64,000 nt of DNA, taken from positions 593,501 to 657,500 of the forward strand of contig NZ_KK073872.1 in the NCBI RefSeq assembly GCF_000585335.1. The letters run 5' to 3'. The notes beneath the pieces are model-generated. The model ran no database searches. It saw nothing but the letters and a program-made list of their open reading frames with translations, and was not told the origin of the DNA. Below, one piece after another: positions 50,732 through 59,184 of the stretch. How positions within the stretch are numbered: the stretch's first letter is position 1; each line of letters opens with the position of its first letter. The translations under genes and the position numbers were made by a program. This DNA comes from Cloacibacillus evryensis DSM 19522 (GTDB lineage: Bacteria > Synergistota > Synergistia > Synergistales > Synergistaceae).

Positions 50732-51622
50732 TTATTGCCGGGTCGGGGCACGCTTTTTCAGCGCCGGTATGGCCTCGACCGCCATGACTCCCGCCAATAT
50801 CAGTGCCGAGGCGATGAAGATGCGCCATGTCATCGGTTCGCCGATAAAGATGACGCCGATGGCGCTGCCGAAGATGCCGGAGGTCGAAAGGAGTATCGCG
50901 ACATGAGTCGAGGCGGTGTATTTTTGCGCGGCCGTTTGGAGGACGAGCGTCAGCGCGAAGCCGATGGTCCCCGCGTAGATCACAGCCGCCCATGCCGCGC
51001 CGCTGAGGCGCGCCGGTATCGGTTCAAAGAGGAATGCCGCGGCACAAGCGAGGATCATGCCTCCGAACGCCTGCCAGCAGGCAAGCCCGCAGGGGTCCGA
51101 GCCGGTGACGAATTTCTGCACGAGCAGGATGTAGGCGGTCACGAAGAGCATCGCGCCGGCGGAGAGCAGGTCTCCGACATTGACCGAAAGGTCGCCGTCA
51201 AGTACAAGTCCCGCCATGCCGGCCGTGCATAGAACTACGGCCGCGGCGACGTGCCAGCCGGGAAACTTTCTTGTGAATAGCCAGACAGAAAGCGGTACGA
51301 AGACGACGGACATGGAGATGATAAAGGATTGGTTGCCAGCGGTCGTGTAGAGCAGCCCCACGGCTCCCGCGAGGTAGGCGCAGATAAATACCATGCCGGT
51401 GAATGTCCCGGCGGCTTTCGCGCGGAGGTCCATCGACATCGCCCTCTTGCCGAAGATGAGCATGACGGCGGTCCAGGCGATGATGAAGCGCAGCGCGCAG
51501 AACCAGAAGGGGGTTATGTCTCCCAGCGCGTCGCGGATGACGACATTTGTAGCGCCCCAGATCAAGGCTACCAAGAGAACGGCGAGGTCTCCTATCAGCA
51601 TTTTTTTTCTTTTTGCCTGCAT
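50732..51622 (-). CDS. EamA/DMT family transporter
   Basis: A 296-aa inner-membrane protein with ten predicted spans in two EamA repeats. Repeat 1 begins LAVLLVALIWGATNVVIRDAL; repeat 2 contains SAGAMLFVTAYILLVQKFV and ends FIGEPMTWRIFIASALILAGV. These drug/metabolite transporters usually export amino acids or metabolites. ATG 51622 starts a monocistronic gene that diverges from the diguanylate cyclase. A similar protein lies at 61138-62049. Confidence 0.9.
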   Translation of the reverse strand: MQAKRKKMLIGDLAVLLVALIWGATNVVIRDALGDITPFWFCALRFIIAWTAVMLIFGKRAMSMDLRAKAAGTFTGMVFICAYLAGAVGLLYTTAGNQSFIISMSVVFVPLSVWLFTRKFPGWHVAAAVVLCTAGMAGLVLDGDLSVNVGDLLSAGAMLFVTAYILLVQKFVTGSDPCGLACWQAFGGMILACAAAFLFEPIPARLSGAAWAAVIYAGTIGFALTLVLQTAAQKYTASTHVAILLSTSGIFGSAIGVIFIGEPMTWRIFIASALILAGVMAVEAIPALKKRAPTRQ

Positions 51623-51923
51623 CGCGAGCCCTCTTTCTTAGAGCTGATCTTTAAGTATGGTATATTGTATATCATCGTCGCGGATAGCGGTTATGCGAAA
51701 TCGAAAAACTTTTTTTGTATTTACTTTGATCCTTTGTGCTTTCAGAACATTTACATCCGATGATTAAAAGAGTTATAATCGGAGAAATATCAAAAGCATA
51801 TGTGATAGCGAATATCGTTAGCAGGCAAAACGTCCGAACGGCATAGATCTGTTTGATATAGGCGTGGGCGGCGCCTTTTCCTGCTTCCGCATCATAAGGG
51901 CTCTGCTTTGAAGGAGGGGCGAT
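51623..51923. other. Intergenic region between EamA and diguanylate cyclase genes
   Basis: About 300 nt between divergent genes. It holds an AT-rich near-palindrome ATGGTATATTGTATATCAT (51657-51675) that could be an operator or part of the EamA promoter. No ORF or RNA is recognised. Confidence 0.4.
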
Positions 51924-53849
51924 ATGCCGGAAGAAAAAAGATATGTGGTAAAAAATATTTACGGGATACTTTTAGTGCCGTGTTTCATCGCGCTGGCCGC
52001 CTTTGTGAGCCTGCTTGTCTTCAGCGCCGCGATAACGCGGCTGACGGAGGAAAACACCTTCTCTACGCTTGTGGACTCGACCGAGCAGCAGGTCATGCTC
52101 TTCAATGTCTCGATAGAGGGGCAGATCCGGATGCTGACGACGCTTGCCGACAACATCAGCGTTGAGATCAGCAAAGTCGGCGACCTGAAAGAGATCATAC
52201 CGCGCCTGGAAATGATGAAGTATTCCTCCAACTTCCTCAACGTGGGCGTCTTCGGCAGGGACGGCAGGGGCTATCTTTCCACCGGCGACCGCGTCGACGT
52301 CAGCGGCAGGGATTATTTTCAAAAGAGCATGCTTTACCAGACAGTCGTCGAAAAGGTGGATTCCGGGCTCGTAGCGAAAAAACCCAGGTTTATCATCTCC
52401 GTGCCGATAATAAACGGCAACAGTGTGGACGGCGTCCTCTTCGGCAGTTATGACTTCTCCCGCTTCAAGTCGATCGCGAAGATAGACGTCTTTGACGTCA
52501 GCAGCTACAGCTTCATCGTCGACGAAGACGGGCGCGTCGTCATCGGCACGGACAACCGCAACTTTCTTCTCGACAACGAGATGCTCTCCGGCACAAAACA
52601 CATGGATAATTTTCTGGAGCTGCTGAGGAACAGCAGGCTGGACCGTATAGACACCTTTGAAGGCTTTATGAAAAATTTTAAATCGGAACATGGCGGCATA
52701 TTCGGGTATTCTTTCCGCGGCAACAGGCGCTATGCCGTCTATCAGCCTTTGGGCGTCAACGGATGGTATCTTTTCAACGTCATTGACGCCGCCGTGGTGG
52801 ATGGACAGAAAAACCGGATACTGCACCTCGCTTATATGATCATCGGCATGGTCGTCCTCTGTTCCGCGCTTTTTATCGTCTATATCTATAAACTCAACGC
52901 AAAGAAAAACTGCGAACTGATGATGGAGGAGGAACGGCTGCGACAGAGCGAGGAGCTTTACCGCATCGCGGCCAACCTCTCCGACGCGGTGCTCGTCGTC
53001 GTCGATATCGCCAACGATACGGTAAGGTATAACAAGAATTTTGAAGAAAAATTCGGCTACAAGCCGCGCTTTTTCACCTCTCATGAATTGGATGAGCATT
53101 TTCTTTCACAGGTCTTTGAAGAAGACCGCGAGATGGTACGGAGGTATATGACTGACATCGACTGCGGCGATAGGCAGCATGCCCTTGATTTTCGCGCGAA
53201 AAACCCCGCGGGAGAGTTTTTCTGGATACGCGTCGAATTTGCAAAGCTCTTTGATTCCTACGGAAAACTCCAGCGCGTTATCTGCCGCCTTACAAATATA
53301 GACGAAGAAAAGCGCAGCCTGCAGCAGCTGCGCACAATGGCGGACAGCGACGCGCTGACGGGGATGCTCAACCGCAAAGCCGCCGTCGAACGCATGGAAA
53401 GCTTTCTTGACGGAGAAGGAGCCAGCGGCATCCACGCCTTTTTTATCATCGACATCGATAATTTCAAGGAGATAAACGACCGCTTCGGGCATATCGAGGG
53501 AGACCGCGTCCTCACGGCGCTTGCCGGCGATATGCTCCATTTCTTCCGTGACTCTGACATCGTCGGAAGACTTGGCGGGGACGAGTTCATCGTGCTGCTT
53601 AAGGACGTCCGCTCACCGGAGACGGCGGCTGCAAAGGCCAGCGCCTTCTGCGAACACGCGAAGCGTATAAAAGAGCTCCACAAGCTCGAGTCGTACGTTT
53701 CCGTCAGCATCGGTGTATCCGTAGCCATGGACGGCGCGAAGGGCTTCCAGCTCCTATATCGCGAAGCGGACGAAGCTCTATATAAAGTGAAAGCTGACGG
53801 AAAAGGCGGCTGCGCCCTGTACGAGGACAAAAACGGCGCGAGCGCCTAG
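51924..53849 (+). CDS. Membrane diguanylate cyclase with sensor and PAS domains
   Basis: A 641-aa c-di-GMP synthase. A span at about residues 14-36 and another at about 302-324 bracket an extracytoplasmic Cache-like sensor (GRGYLSTGDRVDVSGRDYFQ). A PAS fold (about 345-460, AANLSDAVLVVVDIANDTVRYNKNF in part) follows, then a GGDEF domain (about 475-640) with intact RLGGDEFIVLL. The inhibitory I-site RDSD lies exactly five residues before GGDEF, so product feedback is expected. No EAL or HD-GYP domain. ATG follows GGAGGGG. Ligand of the sensor is unknown. Confidence 0.94.
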   Translation: MPEEKRYVVKNIYGILLVPCFIALAAFVSLLVFSAAITRLTEENTFSTLVDSTEQQVMLFNVSIEGQIRMLTTLADNISVEISKVGDLKEIIPRLEMMKYSSNFLNVGVFGRDGRGYLSTGDRVDVSGRDYFQKSMLYQTVVEKVDSGLVAKKPRFIISVPIINGNSVDGVLFGSYDFSRFKSIAKIDVFDVSSYSFIVDEDGRVVIGTDNRNFLLDNEMLSGTKHMDNFLELLRNSRLDRIDTFEGFMKNFKSEHGGIFGYSFRGNRRYAVYQPLGVNGWYLFNVIDAAVVDGQKNRILHLAYMIIGMVVLCSALFIVYIYKLNAKKNCELMMEEERLRQSEELYRIAANLSDAVLVVVDIANDTVRYNKNFEEKFGYKPRFFTSHELDEHFLSQVFEEDREMVRRYMTDIDCGDRQHALDFRAKNPAGEFFWIRVEFAKLFDSYGKLQRVICRLTNIDEEKRSLQQLRTMADSDALTGMLNRKAAVERMESFLDGEGASGIHAFFIIDIDNFKEINDRFGHIEGDRVLTALAGDMLHFFRDSDIVGRLGGDEFIVLLKDVRSPETAAAKASAFCEHAKRIKELHKLESYVSVSIGVSVAMDGAKGFQLLYREADEALYKVKADGKGGCALYEDKNGASA

Positions 53850-53930
53850 AAACGAGGGCCGGCGGTTTGCGCGGAAGCGCGGGAGAACTTATAATTATGC
53901 CCAATGAAATACCGATGGAGGGATATTTTT

Positions 53931-54518
53931 ATGAGTGACGGCGTTACAAGAGAAGCGGCCGCGGGGCTGCTTAAAAAATACAACAAAGAGGAGTTCCATC
54001 TGCTGCACGCGCTGACTGTGGAGGGCGTTATGAGATGGTACGCAAACGATCTCGGCTTTGCCGACGAAGCCGACTACTGGGCGACTATCGGGCTGCTTCA
54101 CGACGTGGACTTTGAATGCTTCCCTGACGAGCACTGCAAAAAGGCGCCGGAACTGCTGCGCGAGATCGGCGCGGACGAGGCGATGATCAAATCGATATGC
54201 AGCCACGGCTACGGCCTCTGCACGGACATCAAGCCGGAACATTTGATGGAAAAAACACTCTTCGCCGCCGACGAACTGACGGGGCTCATCTGGGCCGCGG
54301 CGCTGATGCGTCCCTCAAAAAGCGTCTCCGACATGGAGCTCAAAAGCCTCAAGAAAAAATACAAAGATAAAAAATTCGCCGCCGGCTGCTCGCGCGAGGT
54401 GATCGCGCAGGGCGCGGAGATGCTGGGCTGGGAGCTTGACACGCTGCTTGAAAAGACGCTCGAGGCGATGCGCTCCTGCGAAGCCGAAGTGACCGCCAAC
54501 CTGGAGAAATTGAAGTAG
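53931..54518 (+). CDS. HD superfamily hydrolase
   Basis: A 195-aa soluble protein of the HD/HDIG-like phosphohydrolase group that is often annotated as a hydrolase beside tRNA-modification genes. Metal residues: His in FHLLHALTVEG, HD in LLHDVDFE, His in CKKAPELL upstream block (DEHCKK), and SHGYG; Asp in FAADELTGLI. ATG 53931 follows GGAGGG. It ends directly before the TTG of mnmA with no gap, so the two are cotranscribed. Natural substrate unknown. Confidence 0.88.
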   Translation: MSDGVTREAAAGLLKKYNKEEFHLLHALTVEGVMRWYANDLGFADEADYWATIGLLHDVDFECFPDEHCKKAPELLREIGADEAMIKSICSHGYGLCTDIKPEHLMEKTLFAADELTGLIWAAALMRPSKSVSDMELKSLKKKYKDKKFAAGCSREVIAQGAEMLGWELDTLLEKTLEAMRSCEAEVTANLEKLK

Positions 54519-55595
54519 TTGGAAAACAACAAAGCGCTGATCGCGATGAGCGGCGGAGTCGACAGCTCCGTCGCCGCCTTTTTAACGAAGGAGGCCGGCT
54601 TTGACTGTACCGGCGCGACGATGAAACTATTTTCCAACGAAGATATCGGCATCGAGGGCGAGAGCCGCTGTTGCTCGCTTGACGATGTGGAAGACGCGCG
54701 CAGCGTCGCGAACCGTCTGGGCATACCTTTTTTCGTCTTCAACTTTTCCGATAATTTTCGCCGCGAAGTGATAGAGCGCTTTATCACCGCCTATAAAAAC
54801 GGTGAGACGCCCAATCCATGCATCGACTGCAACCGTTTCCTGAAGTTTGAAAAGTTCTTCCTGCGCGCGCGGGAGCTCGATATCGGCCATATCGTTACCG
54901 GACATTACGCCGTTATCTGCTACGACGGGGCCGCGCGGCGCTGGGGGCTGAAAAAGGGCGCGGACGAAAGCAAAGACCAGAGCTATGTCCTTTACTCGCT
55001 GACACAGGAACAGCTCGCGCACACGCTGCTGCCGCTCGGCGGGATGACGAAGGCCGAGGTGCGGGCCGTCGCGGAAGCCAACGGCTTTATCAACGCGAAG
55101 AAGCGCGAGAGCCAGGATATCTGTTTCGTCCCTGACGGCGATTACGCCTCCTTCATCGAGAGATATACCGGCGAACCGAACCTCGCCGGGCAATTCGTCG
55201 ATAAAGAGGGACGCGCGCTCGGAGAACACAGAGGCTTCGTGCGTTACACGATCGGTCAACGCCGCGGACTCGGCCTCTCTCTGCGCGAACCGCTCTACGT
55301 CTGCGCGAAATGCGCGGCGCGCAACACCGTCGTCCTCGGAAAAGAGAGCGAACTCTTCTCCAAAAGCCTCACCGCCACAGGGATAAACCTTATCGCCTGC
55401 GACAGGCTGACCGCGCCGCTGCGTATAAGGGCGAAGGTCCGCTACAAGCAGCGCGAACAGTGGGCGACCGCCGAACAGACAGGCGACGACCGCCTGCGTA
55501 TTGAATTCGACGAGCCGCAGCGCGCCGTGACCCCCGGCCAGGCCGTAGTCATGTACGACGGCGACGCCGTCGTAGGCGGCGGCACGATAGAATGA
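54519..55595 (+). CDS. mnmA: tRNA-specific 2-thiouridylase MnmA
   Basis: A 358-aa enzyme that thiolates U34 of Lys, Glu and Gln tRNAs. The PP-loop is IAMSGGVDSSVAAF. The first catalytic Cys is in TPNPCIDCNRF and the second in SQDICFVPDGDY. The central RNA-binding stretch (YTIGQRRGLGL) and C-terminal barrel (PGQAVVMYDGDAVVGGGTI) are complete. Start is TTG at 54519, the first base after the HD gene stop. The usual CxxC in the second motif region is intact, so a disulfide mechanism is expected. Length matches the family. Confidence 0.96.
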   Translation: MENNKALIAMSGGVDSSVAAFLTKEAGFDCTGATMKLFSNEDIGIEGESRCCSLDDVEDARSVANRLGIPFFVFNFSDNFRREVIERFITAYKNGETPNPCIDCNRFLKFEKFFLRARELDIGHIVTGHYAVICYDGAARRWGLKKGADESKDQSYVLYSLTQEQLAHTLLPLGGMTKAEVRAVAEANGFINAKKRESQDICFVPDGDYASFIERYTGEPNLAGQFVDKEGRALGEHRGFVRYTIGQRRGLGLSLREPLYVCAKCAARNTVVLGKESELFSKSLTATGINLIACDRLTAPLRIRAKVRYKQREQWATAEQTGDDRLRIEFDEPQRAVTPGQAVVMYDGDAVVGGGTIE

Positions 55596-55710
55596 CCACA
55601 CCGCCGCGTCGGTACGGGGCATGGGCGTGTGATTTGCGGAGCGGCGTCCGCATTTGCAAAGGAGACAGAATATTCCTAAAGAGGTATGATTTCCTTGGGG
55701 TGGTATTTTT

Positions 55711-56472
55711 ATGAATGATAAGAGAAGGCAAGTAATAGAAAAATTATTGGAGAAGATAAACAGCGGCGAAGTCGTCTCGCAGGACAAGCTGCTGCCGGAG
55801 AGGCGGCTGGCCGAGGTGGTCGGGGAGACGCGCCCCGTCGTCCGCGAGGGGCTTATCGCCCTTGAGGCGATGGGAGTGCTCGATATTCGCGACCGGCAGG
55901 GAATATATTTGTCCTCAACCGAAGAGAACGAAGCGAAGATGATGCTCCACAAGGTTCGCGGCTGGCCGGCCGACATGCTTTCCCGGGTGATGGAGGTGCG
56001 CCAGATCGTCGAACCGCCGGCGACGGCGATCGCCGCCGTCCGGCGTGACGAAAAGGATCTCACAAAGATGCGCGAATGCCTTCGCAACCTCCGCGAGCTT
56101 GTGGAGGAGGGCGGAGAGGAGGCGGCACAGCAGAGTTTGATCTGGAATACCGCCTTTCACACGGTCATTGTGGAATCGGCCGAGAATGCCTATCTTTCGC
56201 GCCTTTACGAGGGAATACACGCGGTCGCCGAGCACAGCCTCTCGCTTATGAGGATCAGGACCTCTCCTGAGAAGGAGGGCGGCCGCCGCTCTGTCTATCA
56301 GGACCATCTGAAGCTTTTTGAGCGTATAGAGGCGCGTGATTCCGCCGGAGCCGAGCTATGCGCGGAGGAGCATCTTCGGCACTCCATCAACGCAATGGTG
56401 GAATTGGGGCAGATCGTACCGGCCTCCGATCTTTTTGGACAAAAGCTGATCGGACAGGCGCGCCTCTTATAG
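55711..56472 (+). CDS. GntR/FadR (FCD) family regulator
   Basis: A 253-aa regulator. A GntR wHTH is at about residues 5-72 (LLPERRLAEVVGETRPVVREGLIALEAMG in part), and an FCD domain at about 90-230 with metal/ligand positions EVRQIVEPP, WNTAFHTVIVES and YQDHLKLFERI, H in EEHLRHSI. ATG 55711 follows a GGGGTGG site. The 3' end overlaps the P-type ATPase gene tail by 6 nt in convergent orientation. No obvious target operon is adjacent. Confidence 0.92.
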   Translation: MNDKRRQVIEKLLEKINSGEVVSQDKLLPERRLAEVVGETRPVVREGLIALEAMGVLDIRDRQGIYLSSTEENEAKMMLHKVRGWPADMLSRVMEVRQIVEPPATAIAAVRRDEKDLTKMRECLRNLRELVEEGGEEAAQQSLIWNTAFHTVIVESAENAYLSRLYEGIHAVAEHSLSLMRIRTSPEKEGGRRSVYQDHLKLFERIEARDSAGAELCAEEHLRHSINAMVELGQIVPASDLFGQKLIGQARLL

Positions 56473-58968
56473 CTGCCTCTGACCTTCCATCCTCCTGAAC
56501 CACTTGACGCCCTCCCACCAGAAGGTGGCCGCGGCGGCCGTAAGCAGCGCCGTGATGAAATCGGCGAGCGAAAGCGGCTGTAGCTTGGTCGCGGCGGCGG
56601 CCTGCGGCAGCGTCGACATCACGATGAGGCAGAACAGCACGCTGATGTTGACGAGCCAGGCGATTTTGTCGATCGCCGCGTTACCCTTCGCGAAAGCGAA
56701 ATCTTTATCGGAGCGGTTCACATAGACGAGGAACAGGTTAGCGAGCACGAGGACTGTCAGGAAGAAGGTCCGCGCGTGCTCCGCGTCGCCGTTGCGCAGT
56801 GTCAGGTAGTAGGAGCCGAAAGCCGCCGCGAAGATCGCAAGTCCCTGCGCGACCGCCTTGCCCAGCAATCCCTTGGTGATGATCGGCGAGCCTACGGGGC
56901 GGGGACGCCGCTCCATGATGTCCCTCTCTTCCGGTTGGCGCTCGAAGATTATCGAACAGGTCGGGTCGATTATCAGCTCAAGCAGAACGACGTGGATCGG
57001 TGCGAGCAGCACGGGAAGGGCCAGCAGCGGCGCGGCCAGCGCCGAAAGCGCGATGGGGATGTGTATAACGAGGATATATTCCATCGCCTTTCTGATGTTG
57101 TCGTAGATGCGCCGCCCGTCGCGGATTGTGCTCACGATAGTCGAAAAATCGTCGTCAAGCAGCACCATGTCTGCCGCTTCGCGCGCCACCTCGGTGCCGC
57201 GGCCGCCCATCGCGATGCCTATATCCGCGTATTTGAGAGCGGGGGCGTCGTTTACGCCGTCGCCCGTCATTGCCACCACTTCGCCGCGCGAGCGCAGCGC
57301 CCTGACTATCTGCATCTTTTCACGCGGCAGTATGCGCGAGAAGATCGTCACGTCGCCCAGCTTTTCCGCCAGCTCTTCGTCATCCATCTTTTCCAGCTCT
57401 TCGCCGCTTATCATAACATGTTCTTTTTCCCCGCAGCCGAGGCCGACCTCGTGCGCTATCCGGTGCGCGGTCACGCTGTTGTCCCCCGTTATCATCACGA
57501 CGCGCACGCCCGCGCCGCCGCAGGCCCTTATCGATTCCGCGACGTTTTCGCGCGGGGGGTCTATAAAGGCGGCGAGCCCGGCGAGGTTCAGGGAACATTC
57601 TTCCATCTCTTCCGGGATATCCTTCATGTCGTCGTTGTAGGCCACGGCCAGTACGCGGCAGCCCTCTTCCGCGAGCCTTCTCTGTTCGCTCTCCGCCCGT
57701 TCGCGCTCGCCCGGAGTGAGGGAACACAGTTTGAGAATGTTTTCGGGGGAGCCCTTCGCCGCCGCCAATACCTTTCCCCTGTAAGCCCATATATGGCACA
57801 TCATGCGCGATTCCGAAGAAAAGGGATATTCATGAAGAAGTCGCTGTCCCTGAAGCCGTTTGACGTCGATGCCGTTTTTCGCGGCTTCGTCTATGATCGC
57901 GCGCTCCATCGGGTCGTAGGGGTTAGTCTCGGAGGCCAGCACCGCCACCTCAGTCAGCTTTTGCACCGGCGTGCCGCAGAGCGGCGTGAACCTTTTCAAT
58001 GACATACGATTTTCTGTCAGCGTTCCCGTCTTGTCTACGCAAAGCACTGTAACCGCGCCGAGCGTCTCCACGGAGGGGATGCGCCGGATCAGTGAGTTGC
58101 GTTTTGCGAGCCTCCAGGCGCCCAGCGCCAGAAAGACCGTGAGCACGACGGGGAACTCCTCGGGAATCGTCGCCATCGCGATCGTGACGCCCGAGAGCGC
58201 TGCCTCGATGATGCCGCCGCCCCTGTAATATGTGGCCGCGACGACGAATATCAGCATCAGAAGGCTGAAGACGGAGCAATCGCGCACGAGGCGGCGTGTC
58301 TGTTTTTCAAGCGGAGTCGGGCGGTCGGGGGCCAGGGCGACATCTGCTCCGATCTTTCCGTATTCGGTGTGTGCCCCGGTCTCGGTAACGCAAACGACGG
58401 CGCGTCCGGCCACGGCGTTTGTTCCGGCATAGCAGCGGTCGGTGCGCCAGCCGCGTCCGGCCTTTCCTTGGGGAGCGCAGACCTTCCAGACGATCTCCGA
58501 CTCGCCGGTGAGCGTCGACTCGTCAGCGCCGAAGCCGTCGTTTTCAAGCACGTCGCCGTCAGCGGAGATCCGCTCTCCCTCCGAGAGAATGATAATGTCG
58601 CCCGGAACGAGGTCTTCGGATGGGACTGTGACGACCTCGCCCCCGCGCACCGCCGTCACCTTAGGAGATGAAAGAGATTTCAGCGCTTCCAGCGTCCGGT
58701 CCGTCTTCCATTCCTGATAGATATTTATCGCGCCCATGAATGCCACGAAGATGAGCATAACGGCGCCGTCGCGAGGCTCTCCCAGGAAAAAGTAGAGGCA
58801 GGCCGCGCCGATGAGCAATAAAAAGACAGGCTCCGAGAAAAACTTGAGCACCTTTTTAAGAGGGTTTTTCCCCTCCTCCTCCGCGATCACGTTCCTGCCA
58901 TATCGCCCGCGCCGTTCTTCGACTTCGGCGGCGCTCAATCCACAGTATCTTTCAGTTATCTCCGCCAC
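56467..58968 (-). CDS. P-type cation-transporting ATPase (P2 class)
   Basis: An 833-aa ion pump. Actuator motif STLTGES, phosphorylation site CVDKTGTLTENRM, hinge TGDGVNDAPALKYADIGIAMG and ten spans place it in the P2 (Ca2+-like) class. The M4 ion-binding motif is ATIPEEFPVVLT rather than the PEGLP of Ca2+ pumps, so the transported ion (Ca2+, Mn2+ or another divalent) is not fixed. The N-terminus lacks CxxC metal-binding domains typical of Cu/Zn pumps. GTG at 58968 is chosen, 8 nt after GGGAG; a GTG at 58977 overlaps that site. Its leader is highly structured. Confidence 0.9.
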   Translation of the reverse strand: MAEITERYCGLSAAEVEERRGRYGRNVIAEEEGKNPLKKVLKFFSEPVFLLLIGAACLYFFLGEPRDGAVMLIFVAFMGAINIYQEWKTDRTLEALKSLSSPKVTAVRGGEVVTVPSEDLVPGDIIILSEGERISADGDVLENDGFGADESTLTGESEIVWKVCAPQGKAGRGWRTDRCYAGTNAVAGRAVVCVTETGAHTEYGKIGADVALAPDRPTPLEKQTRRLVRDCSVFSLLMLIFVVAATYYRGGGIIEAALSGVTIAMATIPEEFPVVLTVFLALGAWRLAKRNSLIRRIPSVETLGAVTVLCVDKTGTLTENRMSLKRFTPLCGTPVQKLTEVAVLASETNPYDPMERAIIDEAAKNGIDVKRLQGQRLLHEYPFSSESRMMCHIWAYRGKVLAAAKGSPENILKLCSLTPGERERAESEQRRLAEEGCRVLAVAYNDDMKDIPEEMEECSLNLAGLAAFIDPPRENVAESIRACGGAGVRVVMITGDNSVTAHRIAHEVGLGCGEKEHVMISGEELEKMDDEELAEKLGDVTIFSRILPREKMQIVRALRSRGEVVAMTGDGVNDAPALKYADIGIAMGGRGTEVAREAADMVLLDDDFSTIVSTIRDGRRIYDNIRKAMEYILVIHIPIALSALAAPLLALPVLLAPIHVVLLELIIDPTCSIIFERQPEERDIMERRPRPVGSPIITKGLLGKAVAQGLAIFAAAFGSYYLTLRNGDAEHARTFFLTVLVLANLFLVYVNRSDKDFAFAKGNAAIDKIAWLVNISVLFCLIVMSTLPQAAAATKLQPLSLADFITALLTAAAATFWWEGVKWFRRMEGQRQL

Positions 58969-59003
58969 TGCAAACACTCCCTGTCTCGCTGATGCCGCTG
59001 TAC

Positions 59004-59046
59004 AAAAATACGGCCCGCGGAATCGTTTTTAACGGTCCCGCGAGCC
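59004..59046 (-). terminator. Intrinsic terminator inside the P-type ATPase leader
   Basis: On the minus strand GGCTCGCGG and CCGCGGGCC (59038-59046 and 59012-59020) close a stem whose inner part also pairs (CGTTAAAAACG), followed by GTATTTTTG. It lies about 35-80 nt before the start codon, so it would stop transcription before the gene unless prevented. Confidence 0.8.
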
Positions 59047-59134
59047 GCATAAATTTCATCGCCCGCTGCCGGGTTGTTGTCCCGGCCCAGCCCCACGCTC
59101 AAAGTTGAGTCATCGCCTGCTCCATGTTTAATTG
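59047..59134 (-). ncRNA. Riboswitch-like structured leader of the P-type ATPase
   Basis: Between the predicted transcript start (near 59134) and the terminator lie about 85 nt that fold well: CTCA/TGAG hairpin, GCCGGG/CCCGGC hairpin with loop ACAACAA, and the octamer GGCGATGA present twice (minus strand, 59110-59117 and 59056-59063), each preceded by GCAG. Aptamer plus terminator plus metal pump is the usual riboswitch plan. NiCo and yybP-ykoY (Mn2+) classes control such pumps, but I cannot confirm either by eye. Confidence 0.6.
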
Positions 59135-59140
59135 AGGGAC

Positions 59141-59169
59141 ATTCTAAAAGAATAGGGTCGGCTTGTCAA
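59141..59169 (-). promoter_or_regulatory. Promoter of the P-type ATPase leader
   Basis: On the minus strand TTGACA (59169-59164), 17-bp spacer, TAGAAT (59146-59141), directly after the cfa stop. It gives the ATPase its own transcript separate from cfa. Confidence 0.85.
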
Positions 59170-59184
59170 CTGTCCTTTTATCTT

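Noticed and set aside
54627..56087. 486-codon minus-strand ORF opposite mnmA and the GntR gene
   Set aside because: Lies fully antisense to MnmA and a regulator with strong motifs; no ribosome site or recognisable domain.
56776..58002. 408-codon plus-strand ORF opposite the P-type ATPase
   Set aside because: Shadow of the ATPase; low-complexity His/Arg-rich translation.
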